This document shows positions 32,955 through 41,665 of a stretch of 59,217 bases of DNA, piece after piece. Under the pieces are notes generated by a model. It was not told the DNA's origin, ran no database searches, and was given only the letters and a program-made list of their open reading frames with translations. This DNA comes from Zobellella iuensis (GTDB lineage Bacteria; Pseudomonadota; Gammaproteobacteria; Enterobacterales; Aeromonadaceae): contig NZ_JAERTZ010000020.1 in the NCBI RefSeq assembly GCF_016746085.1, positions 1 through 59,217 on the forward strand. The letters are read 5' to 3'. How positions within the stretch are numbered: the first letter of the stretch is position 1; each line of letters starts with the position of its first letter. Made by a program: the position numbers and the translations under genes.

Positions 32955-34967
32955 ATGAACAGTGCCAATACCCGGCCCCATGCGCTGATTTTCTACGGCG
33001 CCCTGGCCTTTTCGATCTTCCAGATAGTGACCGCCGCCTTCAGCCCCCTGTCCACCACGGTAGTGCGGGCCATCCACGTCGGCTTTCTGCTGTTTCTGGT
33101 GTACCAGCTTTACGGCGTGCGCGGCCAGTCCCTGTCCCGGCCGTCGGTGTGGGGCATGCTGCTGGGCGCCCTCGCCCTGCTGTTCGCCTTCTACCACTGG
33201 TGGTTCGAGGCGGACCTCATCTATCGCGCCGGCGACATGAACCAGGCCGACTGGGTCATCGGCAGCGTCACCCTGGTGATGGTGTTCGACGCCGCCCGCC
33301 GGCTGATGGGCTGGGCCCTGCCGCTGATCTGCCTGGCGTTCGTGGGCTATGCCCTGTTCGGCCAGTACCTGCCCGACGCGCTGATGCACCGGGGCTACGG
33401 CCTGGATCAGGTGGTGTCGCAGCTGGCCTTCAGCACCGAAGGCATCTACGGTACCCCCACCTATGTGTCCTCCAGCTACATCTTCCTGTTTATCCTGTTC
33501 GGCGCCTTCCTCGAGCAGGCGGGCATGCTCAAGCTGTTCAACGACGTGGCCATCGGCTCGGTCGGCCATACCCGTGGCGGCCCGGCCAAGGTGTCGGTGC
33601 TGTCCTCCGGCATGATGGGCACCATCAACGGCTCCGGCGTGGCCAACGTGGTCAGCACTGGCCAGTTCACCATTCCGCTGATGAAGAAGTTCGGCTACCG
33701 GGCCGAGTTCGCCGGCGCGGTGGAAGCCACCAGCTCCATGGGCGGCCAGATCATGCCGCCGGTGATGGGCGCCGTCGCCTTTATCATGGCCGAAACCATC
33801 AATGTGCCCTATGTGGAAATCACCAAGGCCGCGCTGATCCCCGCCGTGCTCTATTTCTTTACCGTCTTCCTGATGGTACACCTGGAAGCGGGCCGCGCCG
33901 GCCTGCACGGCCTGCCCAAGGAAGAATGCCCGAGCCCCCTGGCCGCGCTCAAGAGCCGCTGGTACCTGCTGCTGCCGCTGGTGGCGCTGGTGGTGATGCT
34001 GTTCTCCGGTTTCACCCCCCTGTTCGCCGGCATGATGGGCCTGGCGCTCACCGTGGTGCTGATCATGGGTAACGGCATCGCCAAGCACCTGGGCCCCAAG
34101 GGGCTGCGCTACGCCTTCTGGATAGGGCTGGGCCTGGCCTGCGCCACCTTCAACCAGTTCGGCATCACCGCCATCTTCGTGATCGTGGCGGTGCTCACCG
34201 TGCTGTTGCTGGCCAAGCGCGAGCAGGGCATCTTGTCTACCGTGGTCAACGCCCTCTACCAGGGCGCCCTGCATGCGCTGCCGGTGGGCGTGGCCTGTGC
34301 CCTGGTGGGCGTCATCATCGGCGTCATCTCGCTCACCGGCGCCGCCACCATCGTCGCCGGCTACATCATCCAGCTGGGCGAGCACAGCCTGCTGCTGTCC
34401 CTGGCGCTGACCATGCTCACCTGCCTGGTGCTGGGTATGGGCATTCCCACCATCCCCAACTACATCATCACCAGCTCCATCGCCGCCCCGGCCCTGCTGG
34501 AGCTGGGGGTGCCGCTGATCGTGTCGCACATGTTCGTGTTCTACTTCGGCATCATGGCGGATCTGACCCCGCCGGTGGCCCTGGCCGCCTTCGCCGCTTC
34601 GCCCATCGCCAAGGCCTCGGGGCTGAAGATCGGCATCCGCTCGCTGCAAATCGCCATCGCCGGCTTCGTGGTGCCCTATATGGCGGTGTACGCCCCCGAA
34701 CTGATGCTGCAGGGGGACGCAGGCTTACTGGCCACCGTCTTCGTGGTGTTCAAGGCGCTGCTGGCGGTGTCGCTGTGGGGCATGGGCGCCATCGGTTACT
34801 GGCTGCGTCCCTTCGCCTGGTGGGAGCGGCTGGCCGCCGTGGCCGCCGCCGCCCTGCTGGTGTTCTCGTTGCCGCTCACCGACGAACTCGGCCTGGGCCT
34901 GGCCGCCCTGCTGCTGGGCCGCCACTGCTGGCAATACCGTCGCCAGCGGGCGCTGGCGGTGGCCTGA
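32955..34967 (+). CDS. TRAP transporter permease, fused DctQ-DctM type
   Basis: A 670-residue protein with about 16-18 membrane helices. The N-terminal ~170 residues form the small DctQ-like module, and the rest is the DctM module with GTINGSGVANVVSTGQFTIP, SSMGGQIMPPVMGAVAFIMA and the C-terminal LGMGIPTIPNYIITS. Fusion of the two is normal for TAXI systems. The ATG at 32955 is spaced best from GAGGAG; 32952 is an alternative. Solute import would be driven by a sodium or proton gradient. Its stop overlaps the DUF1850 start (TGATG). Confidence 0.93.
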   Translation: MNSANTRPHALIFYGALAFSIFQIVTAAFSPLSTTVVRAIHVGFLLFLVYQLYGVRGQSLSRPSVWGMLLGALALLFAFYHWWFEADLIYRAGDMNQADWVIGSVTLVMVFDAARRLMGWALPLICLAFVGYALFGQYLPDALMHRGYGLDQVVSQLAFSTEGIYGTPTYVSSSYIFLFILFGAFLEQAGMLKLFNDVAIGSVGHTRGGPAKVSVLSSGMMGTINGSGVANVVSTGQFTIPLMKKFGYRAEFAGAVEATSSMGGQIMPPVMGAVAFIMAETINVPYVEITKAALIPAVLYFFTVFLMVHLEAGRAGLHGLPKEECPSPLAALKSRWYLLLPLVALVVMLFSGFTPLFAGMMGLALTVVLIMGNGIAKHLGPKGLRYAFWIGLGLACATFNQFGITAIFVIVAVLTVLLLAKREQGILSTVVNALYQGALHALPVGVACALVGVIIGVISLTGAATIVAGYIIQLGEHSLLLSLALTMLTCLVLGMGIPTIPNYIITSSIAAPALLELGVPLIVSHMFVFYFGIMADLTPPVALAAFAASPIAKASGLKIGIRSLQIAIAGFVVPYMAVYAPELMLQGDAGLLATVFVVFKALLAVSLWGMGAIGYWLRPFAWWERLAAVAAAALLVFSLPLTDELGLGLAALLLGRHCWQYRRQRALAVA

Positions 34968-35341
34968 TGATCTGCCTGGCCACGGCCACCGCCACCCTGA
35001 TGCTGCTGACCGGCGGCATCAGCCTGAGCTGGGACCATTCGGTGGAAAAGACCCGCTGGACCGAGTATTACCGGGCAGAGGCCGGCCTGCTGCACTTGGT
35101 GGAGGCCAGGGTGCAGGGCGCGGGCGCCGGCATGGAAGCGCCCCCGGGGGCGCGGCTGGTGCAGGGCAGCTGGCGCTGGCAGCCGGACCTGCGGCTGGCG
35201 CGGCTAACCCTTGCCAGCTCGGAATTTACCGGGGATTATACCCTGTGCCCGGACTCGGGCCCGTGCCGGCCCCTGGGTCACTGGCTGCCGGCCGGGCACG
35301 GCGTTACCCTCACCGCCTGTGAGGTTGCGGAGGTCGACTGA
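34967..35341 (+). CDS. DUF1850 protein of the TAXI-TRAP operon
   Basis: A 124-residue protein with an N-terminal hydrophobic export or anchor segment (ICLATATATLMLLTGGISL). A short beta-rich domain follows with ISLSWDHSVEKTRWTEYYR and FTGDYTLCPDSGPCRPLGHW, the DUF1850 pattern. The family is repeatedly found with TAXI-TRAP genes, and its role is unknown. The ATG shares a base with the permease stop, and its own stop overlaps the kinase gene, so all four genes look translationally coupled. The two cysteines (CPDSGPC) could form a disulfide in the periplasm. Confidence 0.85.
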   Translation: MICLATATATLMLLTGGISLSWDHSVEKTRWTEYYRAEAGLLHLVEARVQGAGAGMEAPPGARLVQGSWRWQPDLRLARLTLASSEFTGDYTLCPDSGPCRPLGHWLPAGHGVTLTACEVAEVD

Positions 35342-37107
35342 ACACCCCACTCAAGAAGCGGCTGCTGTGGTCGCTCGGCATCATCCTTTTTGCCCTGCTG
35401 CTGGCCTGGATCTGGCACGGCAGCTGGCAACGCCAGGCCGTCGAGCAAGAGCTCAGGGCCCAGCAGCAACTGCTGGTGTACCGGGCCGCGCTCGAATCGG
35501 AGATCGCCCGCTTCGAAAACATCCCCCGCGCCCTGCGCTCCCATCCGGTGCTGACCCGCGCCCTGGCCTCGCCCCGCGACGCCGACGCCGTGCACCAGGC
35601 CAATCTGCTCTTGCAACAGCTGGCGGAAGAAACCGGGGTGGAGGCGCTCTACATGATGGATGCCGGAGGCGCCACCCTGGCCGCCAGCAACTGGCACCAG
35701 CCCCACTCCTTTATCGGCCAGAACTACCGCTTCCGTCCCTATTTCACCGATGCCCTGCAGGGCAGCGTCGGCGAGTTTTACGGCGTCGGTGCCACCACCG
35801 GCATCCCCGGCTATTTCTTCGGCCTGCACCTGGGCCGGGAGACCGGAGCAGAGGGAGTGCTGGCCGCCAAGATCACCCTGCTCGAGCTGGAGCTGGGCTG
35901 GCAGCCGGCCCGGGATCTGGTGATGGTGGTGGACGCGGATCAGGTGATCGCCCTGGCCTCCCGCGCCGAACTCAAGTTCCAGACCCTGGCGGCCCTGAGC
36001 CCACCGGCCCGGGAGCGATTGGAACGCACCCGGCAGTACACCCCCATGCCGCTCGAGCCCCTGGCGCTGGGCCGCAAAGGCGGCCAGTGGTCCTGGCAAG
36101 GGCAGCAGTACATGGTCAGCGAAGTGCCCCTGCCCCGGTTGCAATGGCGGCTGCAGCTGTGGTGGCCGAGCCGGCCGCTCTACACCGGTGCCAACCTGAT
36201 CACCGCCGTCGCCGGGGTCAGCCTGATCGCGGTCGTCCTGCTGCTGCTGTACTGGCGCCAGCGCCGGCGCTACATACAGGCCCAGCTCAAGGCCAAGGGC
36301 GAACTGGAGCGCAAGGTGATGGCCCGAACCGCGGCCCTGGCCGCTTCCAATCATCAGTTGGAGCGGCAGGTACAGGAACGGATCCAGGCCGAGGCCCGGC
36401 TCAGATCCATGCAGCACGAGCTGATCCACATCAACCGGCTGGCGGCCCTGGGCCAGATGGCGGCCAGCGTCGCCCACGAGGTCAACCAGCCACTGACCGC
36501 GCTCAAGAACCAGTCGGTCAATACCCTGCTGCTGGCCCGCCGCGGCCATACTACCGAGCTCGAACAAAGCCTGCAGACCATGGGCCGGCTGGTGGACAGG
36601 ATTGCCCGCCTCAGCTCCCAGCTCAAGCTGTTCGCCGCCACCCGCCGCAAGACCCGCGGCCTCGCCCGCTTCGATGAGGCCCTGGACAATGTGCTGAGCT
36701 GGCTGGCGCCGCGGCTGGAAGAGCAAGGGATCCGGCTGCAGCGTCCCGCCGCGGCGGGGCTGCAGCTGCCCATGGAATTGCATGCCCTGGAGCAGGTGCT
36801 GGCCAACCTGCTCGGCAACAGTATCGACGCCCTGGCCGGGCAGCCCGCGGCCTGCATCACCCTCGCCGCCGCCCCCCATCGCCTGTGCCTGTGCGACAAT
36901 GGCCCCGGCATCGCCCCCGAGCTGCTCGACAAGGTCACCGAACCCTTCTTTTCCACCAAGCAGGCGGGACAGGGGCTGGGCCTGGGGCTGGCGATAGTGC
37001 GGGATCTGGTGGAAGCCAGTGGCGGCCGCCTGGAGATAGACTCGCCCCCCCGGGGCGGCGCCCGATTTACCATTAGCTGGAGAGATGATGAAGCTCCCCC
37101 CCATTGA
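35338..37107 (+). CDS. dctB: DctB-family sensor histidine kinase
   Basis: If translation starts at the CTG at 35338, the product has 589 residues. That codon overlaps the DUF1850 stop and has GGAGG 4 bases upstream. It supplies the first membrane helix (LLWSLGIILFALLLAWIW), which the next usable start (GTG 35476) would remove. Order: helix 1, periplasmic PDC/Cache domain with LAASNWHQPHSFIGQNYRF, helix 2, coiled coil, HisKA (VAHEVNQPLTALKNQ) and HATPase (DNGPGIAP, GQGLGLGLAIV). It should sense a C4/C5 or related organic acid and phosphorylate the DctD-like regulator. Confidence 0.85.
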   Translation: MNTPLKKRLLWSLGIILFALLLAWIWHGSWQRQAVEQELRAQQQLLVYRAALESEIARFENIPRALRSHPVLTRALASPRDADAVHQANLLLQQLAEETGVEALYMMDAGGATLAASNWHQPHSFIGQNYRFRPYFTDALQGSVGEFYGVGATTGIPGYFFGLHLGRETGAEGVLAAKITLLELELGWQPARDLVMVVDADQVIALASRAELKFQTLAALSPPARERLERTRQYTPMPLEPLALGRKGGQWSWQGQQYMVSEVPLPRLQWRLQLWWPSRPLYTGANLITAVAGVSLIAVVLLLLYWRQRRRYIQAQLKAKGELERKVMARTAALAASNHQLERQVQERIQAEARLRSMQHELIHINRLAALGQMAASVAHEVNQPLTALKNQSVNTLLLARRGHTTELEQSLQTMGRLVDRIARLSSQLKLFAATRRKTRGLARFDEALDNVLSWLAPRLEEQGIRLQRPAAAGLQLPMELHALEQVLANLLGNSIDALAGQPAACITLAAAPHRLCLCDNGPGIAPELLDKVTEPFFSTKQAGQGLGLGLAIVRDLVEASGGRLEIDSPPRGGARFTISWRDDEAPPH

Positions 37108-38413
37108 AGTCTGGCTGGTCGAAGACGACGACGACGTGCGCCAGACCCTGCTGCAGACCCTGCTGCTGTCCGATATCAAGGCGCGCGGCTTTGCCCGGGC
37201 CGAACAGGCGCTGCAGGCACTGATGCCGGAGGCGCCGGTGGTGGTGCTGTCCGATGTGCGCATGCCGGGCATGGACGGCCTGGCCCTGCTGCAACAGCTG
37301 CAACAGCGGGATGCCGAGCTCCCGGTCCTGCTGCTCACCGGCCATGGCGACATTCCCATGGCGGTGGCCGCCATGCGCCTGGGCGCCCAGGACTTCTTCG
37401 AGAAACCCTATGAACCGGAACAACTGCTGCACAGCCTGCGCCGGGCCATGGACAAACGCGCCCTGGTACTGGAAAACCGCCGCCTCCGCCAGCAGCTGGC
37501 CGCCAACCAGGGCCAGCCCCTGCTGCTGGGCCATACCCCGCAAATCGAGCAGTTGCGCCGGCAAATAGACAATATCGCCGATACCAATGCCAGCGTGCTG
37601 ATCCTGGGGGAAACCGGCACCGGCAAGGAAATGGTGGCCCGCAGCCTGCACCAGGGCAGCGGCCGCAAGGGGCACTTCGTGGCCCTGAACTGCACCGCCC
37701 TGCCCGAGTCGATTTTCGAGAGCGAAATGTTCGGCGCCGAGCCCGGAGCCTTCACCGGGGTCACCAAGCGCCGCATCGGCAAGATAGAGCATGCCAACGG
37801 CGGTACCCTCTTCCTCGACGAAATCGAGGGCATGCCGCTGGCGCTGCAGGCCAAGATGCTGCGGGTATTGCAGGAGTCGGTACTGGAACGCCTCGGCGGC
37901 AACAAGCTGATCGAGGTGGATGCCAGGGTGGTGGCCGCCACCAAGCTGGATTTGCTCACCGCCAGCGAGGCGGGCCTGTTCCGGGCCGATCTCTACTTCC
38001 GGCTCAACGTGGTGACCCTGTACCTGCCGCCCCTGCGCGAACGGCGGGCCGACATCCCGCTGCTGTTCCTGCACTTCGTCGAGCAGGCCAAGGCCCAGTA
38101 CAACCGGGAGGTGCCGGCGCCATCCGACCATCTGCTCCAGCAATTGCTGAAGCGGAACTGGCCGGGCAACGTGCGGGAATTGCGCCACCACGCGGAGCAA
38201 TATGTGCTGGGCGTGCTGCCGTCACAGGAAAACGAGGTGCGCCTGAGCCTGCCGCAACAGCTGGCGGAACTGGAGCAGCAGTTGATCCAGGCCGCCATGG
38301 CGCGGGCCGACGGCAATGTGGCCCTGGCCGCGGAGCGGCTCGGCATCCCGCGCAAGACCCTGTACGACAAGTTGGCCAAGTACCGACATCACGCCGCCGG
38401 CGAATCCTGGTAG
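37085..38413 (+). CDS. dctD: DctD-family sigma-54-dependent response regulator
   Basis: A 442-residue regulator with three domains. The receiver has LVEDDDDVR and the phospho-Asp in VVLSDVRMPGMDG. The AAA+ core has Walker A GETGTGKE, Walker B TLFLDEIEGMP and the arginine finger region LRERRADIP. The C terminus has a Fis-type helix-turn-helix AAERLGIPRKTLYDKLAKY. The sigma-54 contact loop reads GAFTGV rather than GAFTGA. It overlaps dctB by 23 bases and the converging nsrR-like gene by 25. The likely target is the promoter at 31818 through the dyads at 31708 and 31740. Confidence 0.92.
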   Translation: MMKLPPIEVWLVEDDDDVRQTLLQTLLLSDIKARGFARAEQALQALMPEAPVVVLSDVRMPGMDGLALLQQLQQRDAELPVLLLTGHGDIPMAVAAMRLGAQDFFEKPYEPEQLLHSLRRAMDKRALVLENRRLRQQLAANQGQPLLLGHTPQIEQLRRQIDNIADTNASVLILGETGTGKEMVARSLHQGSGRKGHFVALNCTALPESIFESEMFGAEPGAFTGVTKRRIGKIEHANGGTLFLDEIEGMPLALQAKMLRVLQESVLERLGGNKLIEVDARVVAATKLDLLTASEAGLFRADLYFRLNVVTLYLPPLRERRADIPLLFLHFVEQAKAQYNREVPAPSDHLLQQLLKRNWPGNVRELRHHAEQYVLGVLPSQENEVRLSLPQQLAELEQQLIQAAMARADGNVALAAERLGIPRKTLYDKLAKYRHHAAGESW

Positions 38414-38838
38414 AGCAGCTCGATACATTGCTCCCGCACCCTGACCGGCATCAGATCCGCCAGGGTATGCTGGTCCAGCACCATCAGAAACTGCTTCAGC
38501 GCCAGGCTGAACATCTGCCGGCCCCGGCAGGCCGGTGCTATCACACAATGATGGCGTGATTCGAAACAGTCGGTCAGCTTCATGTCCGGCTCCAGCTCCC
38601 GCACCAGGGTGCCTATCACTATCTGCTCCGGGGCCCGCAACAGGTGCAAGCCTCCCCCCTTGCCCCTGATGGTGGTGACATAGCCCCGCTGGTGCAGATC
38701 CTGGATCACCTTGCGCAGATGGTGATGGGATACCTTGAAATGGGCGGCGATCTCCGGTGCGGTACAGCGGCGCGCGCGGTGCAGGTTCAGGTATATCAAT
38801 ACCCTGAGGGCATAATCGGTGTAATGGGTCAGGCGCAT
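38389..38838 (-). CDS. nsrR: Rrf2-family iron-sulfur regulator, NsrR-like
   Basis: A 149-residue repressor. The start at 38838 gives MRLTHYTDYALRVLIYL, as in NsrR, and has GGGAG 6 bases upstream. The winged helix includes APEIAAHFKVSHHHLRKV and the wing TTIRGKGGGL. Cysteines 91, 98 and 104 form the cluster motif; E. coli NsrR has 91, 96 and 102, so the first gap is two residues longer. NsrR senses nitric oxide. The gene's 3' end overlaps dctD by 25 bases in converging orientation. An FNR-type site and a small dyad lie upstream. Confidence 0.82.
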   Translation of the reverse strand: MRLTHYTDYALRVLIYLNLHRARRCTAPEIAAHFKVSHHHLRKVIQDLHQRGYVTTIRGKGGGLHLLRAPEQIVIGTLVRELEPDMKLTDCFESRHHCVIAPACRGRQMFSLALKQFLMVLDQHTLADLMPVRVREQCIELLYQDSPAA

Positions 38839-38908
38839 AATCACTCCCGGGGTCAGGCATTCATCCCCTCTGCTGGCCCCATACTGTGGCATCGGCCCCG
38901 ATACCCCG

Positions 38909-38922
38909 TTGATCTGGATCAG
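38909..38922. promoter_or_regulatory. FNR-type site upstream of the nsrR-like gene
   Basis: TTGAT-CTGG-ATCAG matches nine of ten defined positions of TTGAT-N4-ATCAA. It lies 71 bases before the nsrR-like start and 128 before the cyclase. The neighbouring AAGT-TGCATATT-ACTT (about 38926-38941) is a further dyad that could be an autoregulatory site. Confidence 0.5.
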
Positions 38923-39049
38923 GTAAAGTTGCATATTACTTACTGTTTATAGTTTTGATACTCCCCCCGAAAGCCGCTCCTGATATCCCCCCTCGACTAG
39001 AATATAAACACCGGGACAACAAGGAGCCCCCAGGCTGACAGGTGCAAGG

Positions 39050-40585
39050 ATGATGCCGTCAAAGAATTCCCGTTTGCTGCCGCAAGACTACTACTTGTTT
39101 GGCGCTATCCTGTTGCTGCTGCTGCTGGTCGCCCTGGCCTGCTGGTTTATGAGCCGCCACTGGATCCACCAGCGCATCCTGGCCCAACTGGATGAACTAC
39201 ACCAACAGAGCACCCTGGCGGCCACGACCGCGAGCCAGGACCTGCAACGGGACACAAGGCAAATCCAGCACATGGCCCAGGCCCTGACGACCCTGTCAAC
39301 AACCCGGCACTTTCTGAAAAATAACGGCAATCGCGGTGCATTACAGGCGGATTTGGATAAATTCGGCGCAGCGTTCGAACTCAACGGGATCTGGCTTGCC
39401 GGCCCGCAGGGCGAGGTGCTGCTGCGGAGCCCCGCCCTGCAGCCGCTGCCCTCCTTTCTGCAGGCCATCCCTATACCGCAACGCTTTCGTCGCCTCGTGC
39501 TCGACCCGGAACTGAAACAAGCCACCTATTACTATGCGGCGCCCATCGAGATCGAGGGAACCACAGTGGCCTCACTGCTGCTCAGCGCTTCGGTGAATGG
39601 CTTCAGCCGGCCAGGATTTCGGACCGAGCTGCTGGTCACCGACCACGAAGGCATCATTTCGATGGCCGACAATCCCACCTGGCTGCTGCACTCGCTGAAC
39701 GAAGCTCATCTGTCTTACCGGCCCAGGCCCTCCGCCGAACCAGGTCCGCCGCTATTTCCCATCAGCAGGAGTCCATTGTTGCCGGAGGTACTGCTGCTGG
39801 GTCCCCAGCAAAGTCCCATCGTCCTGGCCAGCCACGGGATGGATGAAAGCGGTTATCAGGTACATGCCCTGGCCGACGCCCAGCATATTTATCATCTGGC
39901 CCAGGAGCAGGATCGGTGGGCCACCATTATCAGCCTCGCCACTACAGGTTCCCTGTGGGGGGGCTTGCTGACCCTGCTGACCCTGAAACGCAACCGGCGC
40001 CACCGCCTGGCATTCAGCAGGGCCAACAATGAGCTGGTGCGCCTGAACCAGCAACTCAAACAGCTGGCCACCACCGATGCCCTCACCCTGTGCCCCAACC
40101 GTCGCGCCGCCGAGGCCCGGCTGCAATATGAACTGGCCAACCTGCAGCGCTACCACCACCCCTTCTGCATCGTGATGGTGGATATCGATCACTTCAAGCA
40201 TATCAACGACCAGCATGGCCATGACATCGGGGACAAGGTATTGCGCCACTTCGCCCACACCGGCAGGCAGGCGATACGGGAGACCGATGTGCTGGCGCGC
40301 ATCGGGGGCGAGGAGTTTTTACTGATATTGCCGGAGACCGAACACCAGCAGGGCCTTCAGCTGGCACGGCGGTTGCTCGATACCATCTCCGCCACCCCGC
40401 TCTATCTGGCCGACAGGACCATCAGTATCAGCTTCAGCGGCGGCCTGACCGAAGCCCGCAAGACCGACGGCACCAACGACCTGCTGGTCAGGGCCGATCG
40501 GGCCCTGTACCAGGCCAAGGAAAAGGGCCGCTGCCGGATCTGCAGTGAACATCCGCTCCAGGATCAATCGGCGGCGGTCGGCTGA
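39050..40585 (+). CDS. Membrane diguanylate cyclase with periplasmic Cache-like sensor
   Basis: A 511-residue protein. Helix 1 (FGAILLLLLLVALACWFMS) and helix 2 (about residues 290-315) flank a roughly 230-residue periplasmic domain with the dCache-like LVTDHEGIISMADNPTWL. The C-terminal GGDEF domain has TDALTLCPNRR, VDIDHFKHIND and the active site GGEEF. The inhibitory I-site RETD lies exactly five residues upstream. It should make cyclic di-GMP under ligand and product-feedback control. ATG 39053 is an alternative start. It converges with the DUF3108 gene, overlapping by 22 bases. Confidence 0.9.
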   Translation: MMPSKNSRLLPQDYYLFGAILLLLLLVALACWFMSRHWIHQRILAQLDELHQQSTLAATTASQDLQRDTRQIQHMAQALTTLSTTRHFLKNNGNRGALQADLDKFGAAFELNGIWLAGPQGEVLLRSPALQPLPSFLQAIPIPQRFRRLVLDPELKQATYYYAAPIEIEGTTVASLLLSASVNGFSRPGFRTELLVTDHEGIISMADNPTWLLHSLNEAHLSYRPRPSAEPGPPLFPISRSPLLPEVLLLGPQQSPIVLASHGMDESGYQVHALADAQHIYHLAQEQDRWATIISLATTGSLWGGLLTLLTLKRNRRHRLAFSRANNELVRLNQQLKQLATTDALTLCPNRRAAEARLQYELANLQRYHHPFCIVMVDIDHFKHINDQHGHDIGDKVLRHFAHTGRQAIRETDVLARIGGEEFLLILPETEHQQGLQLARRLLDTISATPLYLADRTISISFSGGLTEARKTDGTNDLLVRADRALYQAKEKGRCRICSEHPLQDQSAAVG

Positions 40586-41307
40586 GGCTCCCGGGCCGTC
40601 AGTTGCTCCTGCCCATCCACCAGAGAATAACCCAGCTTGTCCAGGGTCACGGTCACCGCCAGCTGGCGGTTTTCCTCGTGGCTTATCTGCACCAGCAGGT
40701 AATCCAGCTCCGGCGCCACCCAGAAGCGGGTCTTGCGCTTGCTGTCGCCCCGGTCACGCTCGACGATCAGGGTATCCAGGGTGCCGACGCCGGTCCGGAT
40801 CGCTTCCTCTCCCACCACCTTGAAGGTGGTGGACTTGATCTCGCCGTCCCGCACCACGGGGTAGGTCATCTCCGTCTTGCCGGCCATCAGGTCGCACCGG
40901 GCCTCGAAGAAAAAGCTGACCGGATCGAAGGCGCCGCCCTCGGCGGAAAGCAGCTGGTCACCACTGCGATCCTGATAGAGCACCATATCGGTCTGCTGAT
41001 CGAACACCAGCCGCTCTTCCCGTCGTACTCCCATGGCCCTGGCCTTATAGTTGAAGGTATCGGGATGGGCCGTACAGTCCGCCCAGTTGAAGCTGGCTTT
41101 CTGCTCTACGTCCAGCAGCCAGTGCTTCAGGGCGAAGTGCACATGGTAGCGTTCCTTGTTGCGATCTATGGTCAGGGTATTGACACCCCGGGTCTGATCG
41201 CCGTTGAGCAGGACGGAAAACTCGGCCCGCAATTGCTCTATATCCCGGGCCGAGGCGGTAGTCGCCGCCATCAGCCCACACAGCGCCAGCATGCATTTTC
41301 GAATCAT
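40564..41307 (-). CDS. DUF3108 periplasmic protein
   Basis: A 247-residue protein with a signal peptide (CMLALCGLMAATTASA). A beta-rich domain of the DUF3108 family follows: it begins with AEFSVLLNGDQTRGVNTLTI, contains the central YQDRSGDQLLSAEGGAFDPVS-like strand and ends with RFWVAPELDYLLVQI. The family is exported and has no established function. Its 3' end overlaps the cyclase gene by 22 bases in converging orientation. Confidence 0.8.
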   Translation of the reverse strand: MIRKCMLALCGLMAATTASARDIEQLRAEFSVLLNGDQTRGVNTLTIDRNKERYHVHFALKHWLLDVEQKASFNWADCTAHPDTFNYKARAMGVRREERLVFDQQTDMVLYQDRSGDQLLSAEGGAFDPVSFFFEARCDLMAGKTEMTYPVVRDGEIKSTTFKVVGEEAIRTGVGTLDTLIVERDRGDSKRKTRFWVAPELDYLLVQISHEENRQLAVTVTLDKLGYSLVDGQEQLTAREPQPTAAD

Positions 41308-41665
41308 TCAGGTTTCCTCATTTAGCTCTCTGCCCGGAAATCCGGCACTCGCTGTTTCCACCATACACCAACAGGCCACCAGGGCGAAAACACCCGTATG
41401 ACCCCGGGGACGGATAATAGTGCCCGTCGGCACCACATCCTGGCGCCGGCCGGCGGCGGACCGGGTCCGCCGCCTGTCGGCCAAGGGCGGAGCAGTGCGT
41501 CATGGCTTGCCGGTGGCGGCCTCGCCATCATGCCGCCCTTGGCGGATCACGAAAATCGCCACGATCGGTTCTCAGGCCGGGACTAAAGCCCTATCATAAC
41601 AGGGGAAAAAGCGATGGGATAAGTTTCCATTCACCACTCACGGATACAAGGATTCAGACTACACC
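41308..41665. other. Spacer between DUF3108 and crbR-like genes with a strong hairpin
   Basis: No gene is supported in these 358 bases. A perfect hairpin, GGCGGCGGAC-CGG-GTCCGCCGCC (41452-41474), is its main structure. It is flanked by imperfect GC repeats around GCCGGCAAGCCATGACG. Promoters for the flanking divergent genes must lie here, but no consensus stands out. Confidence 0.5.
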
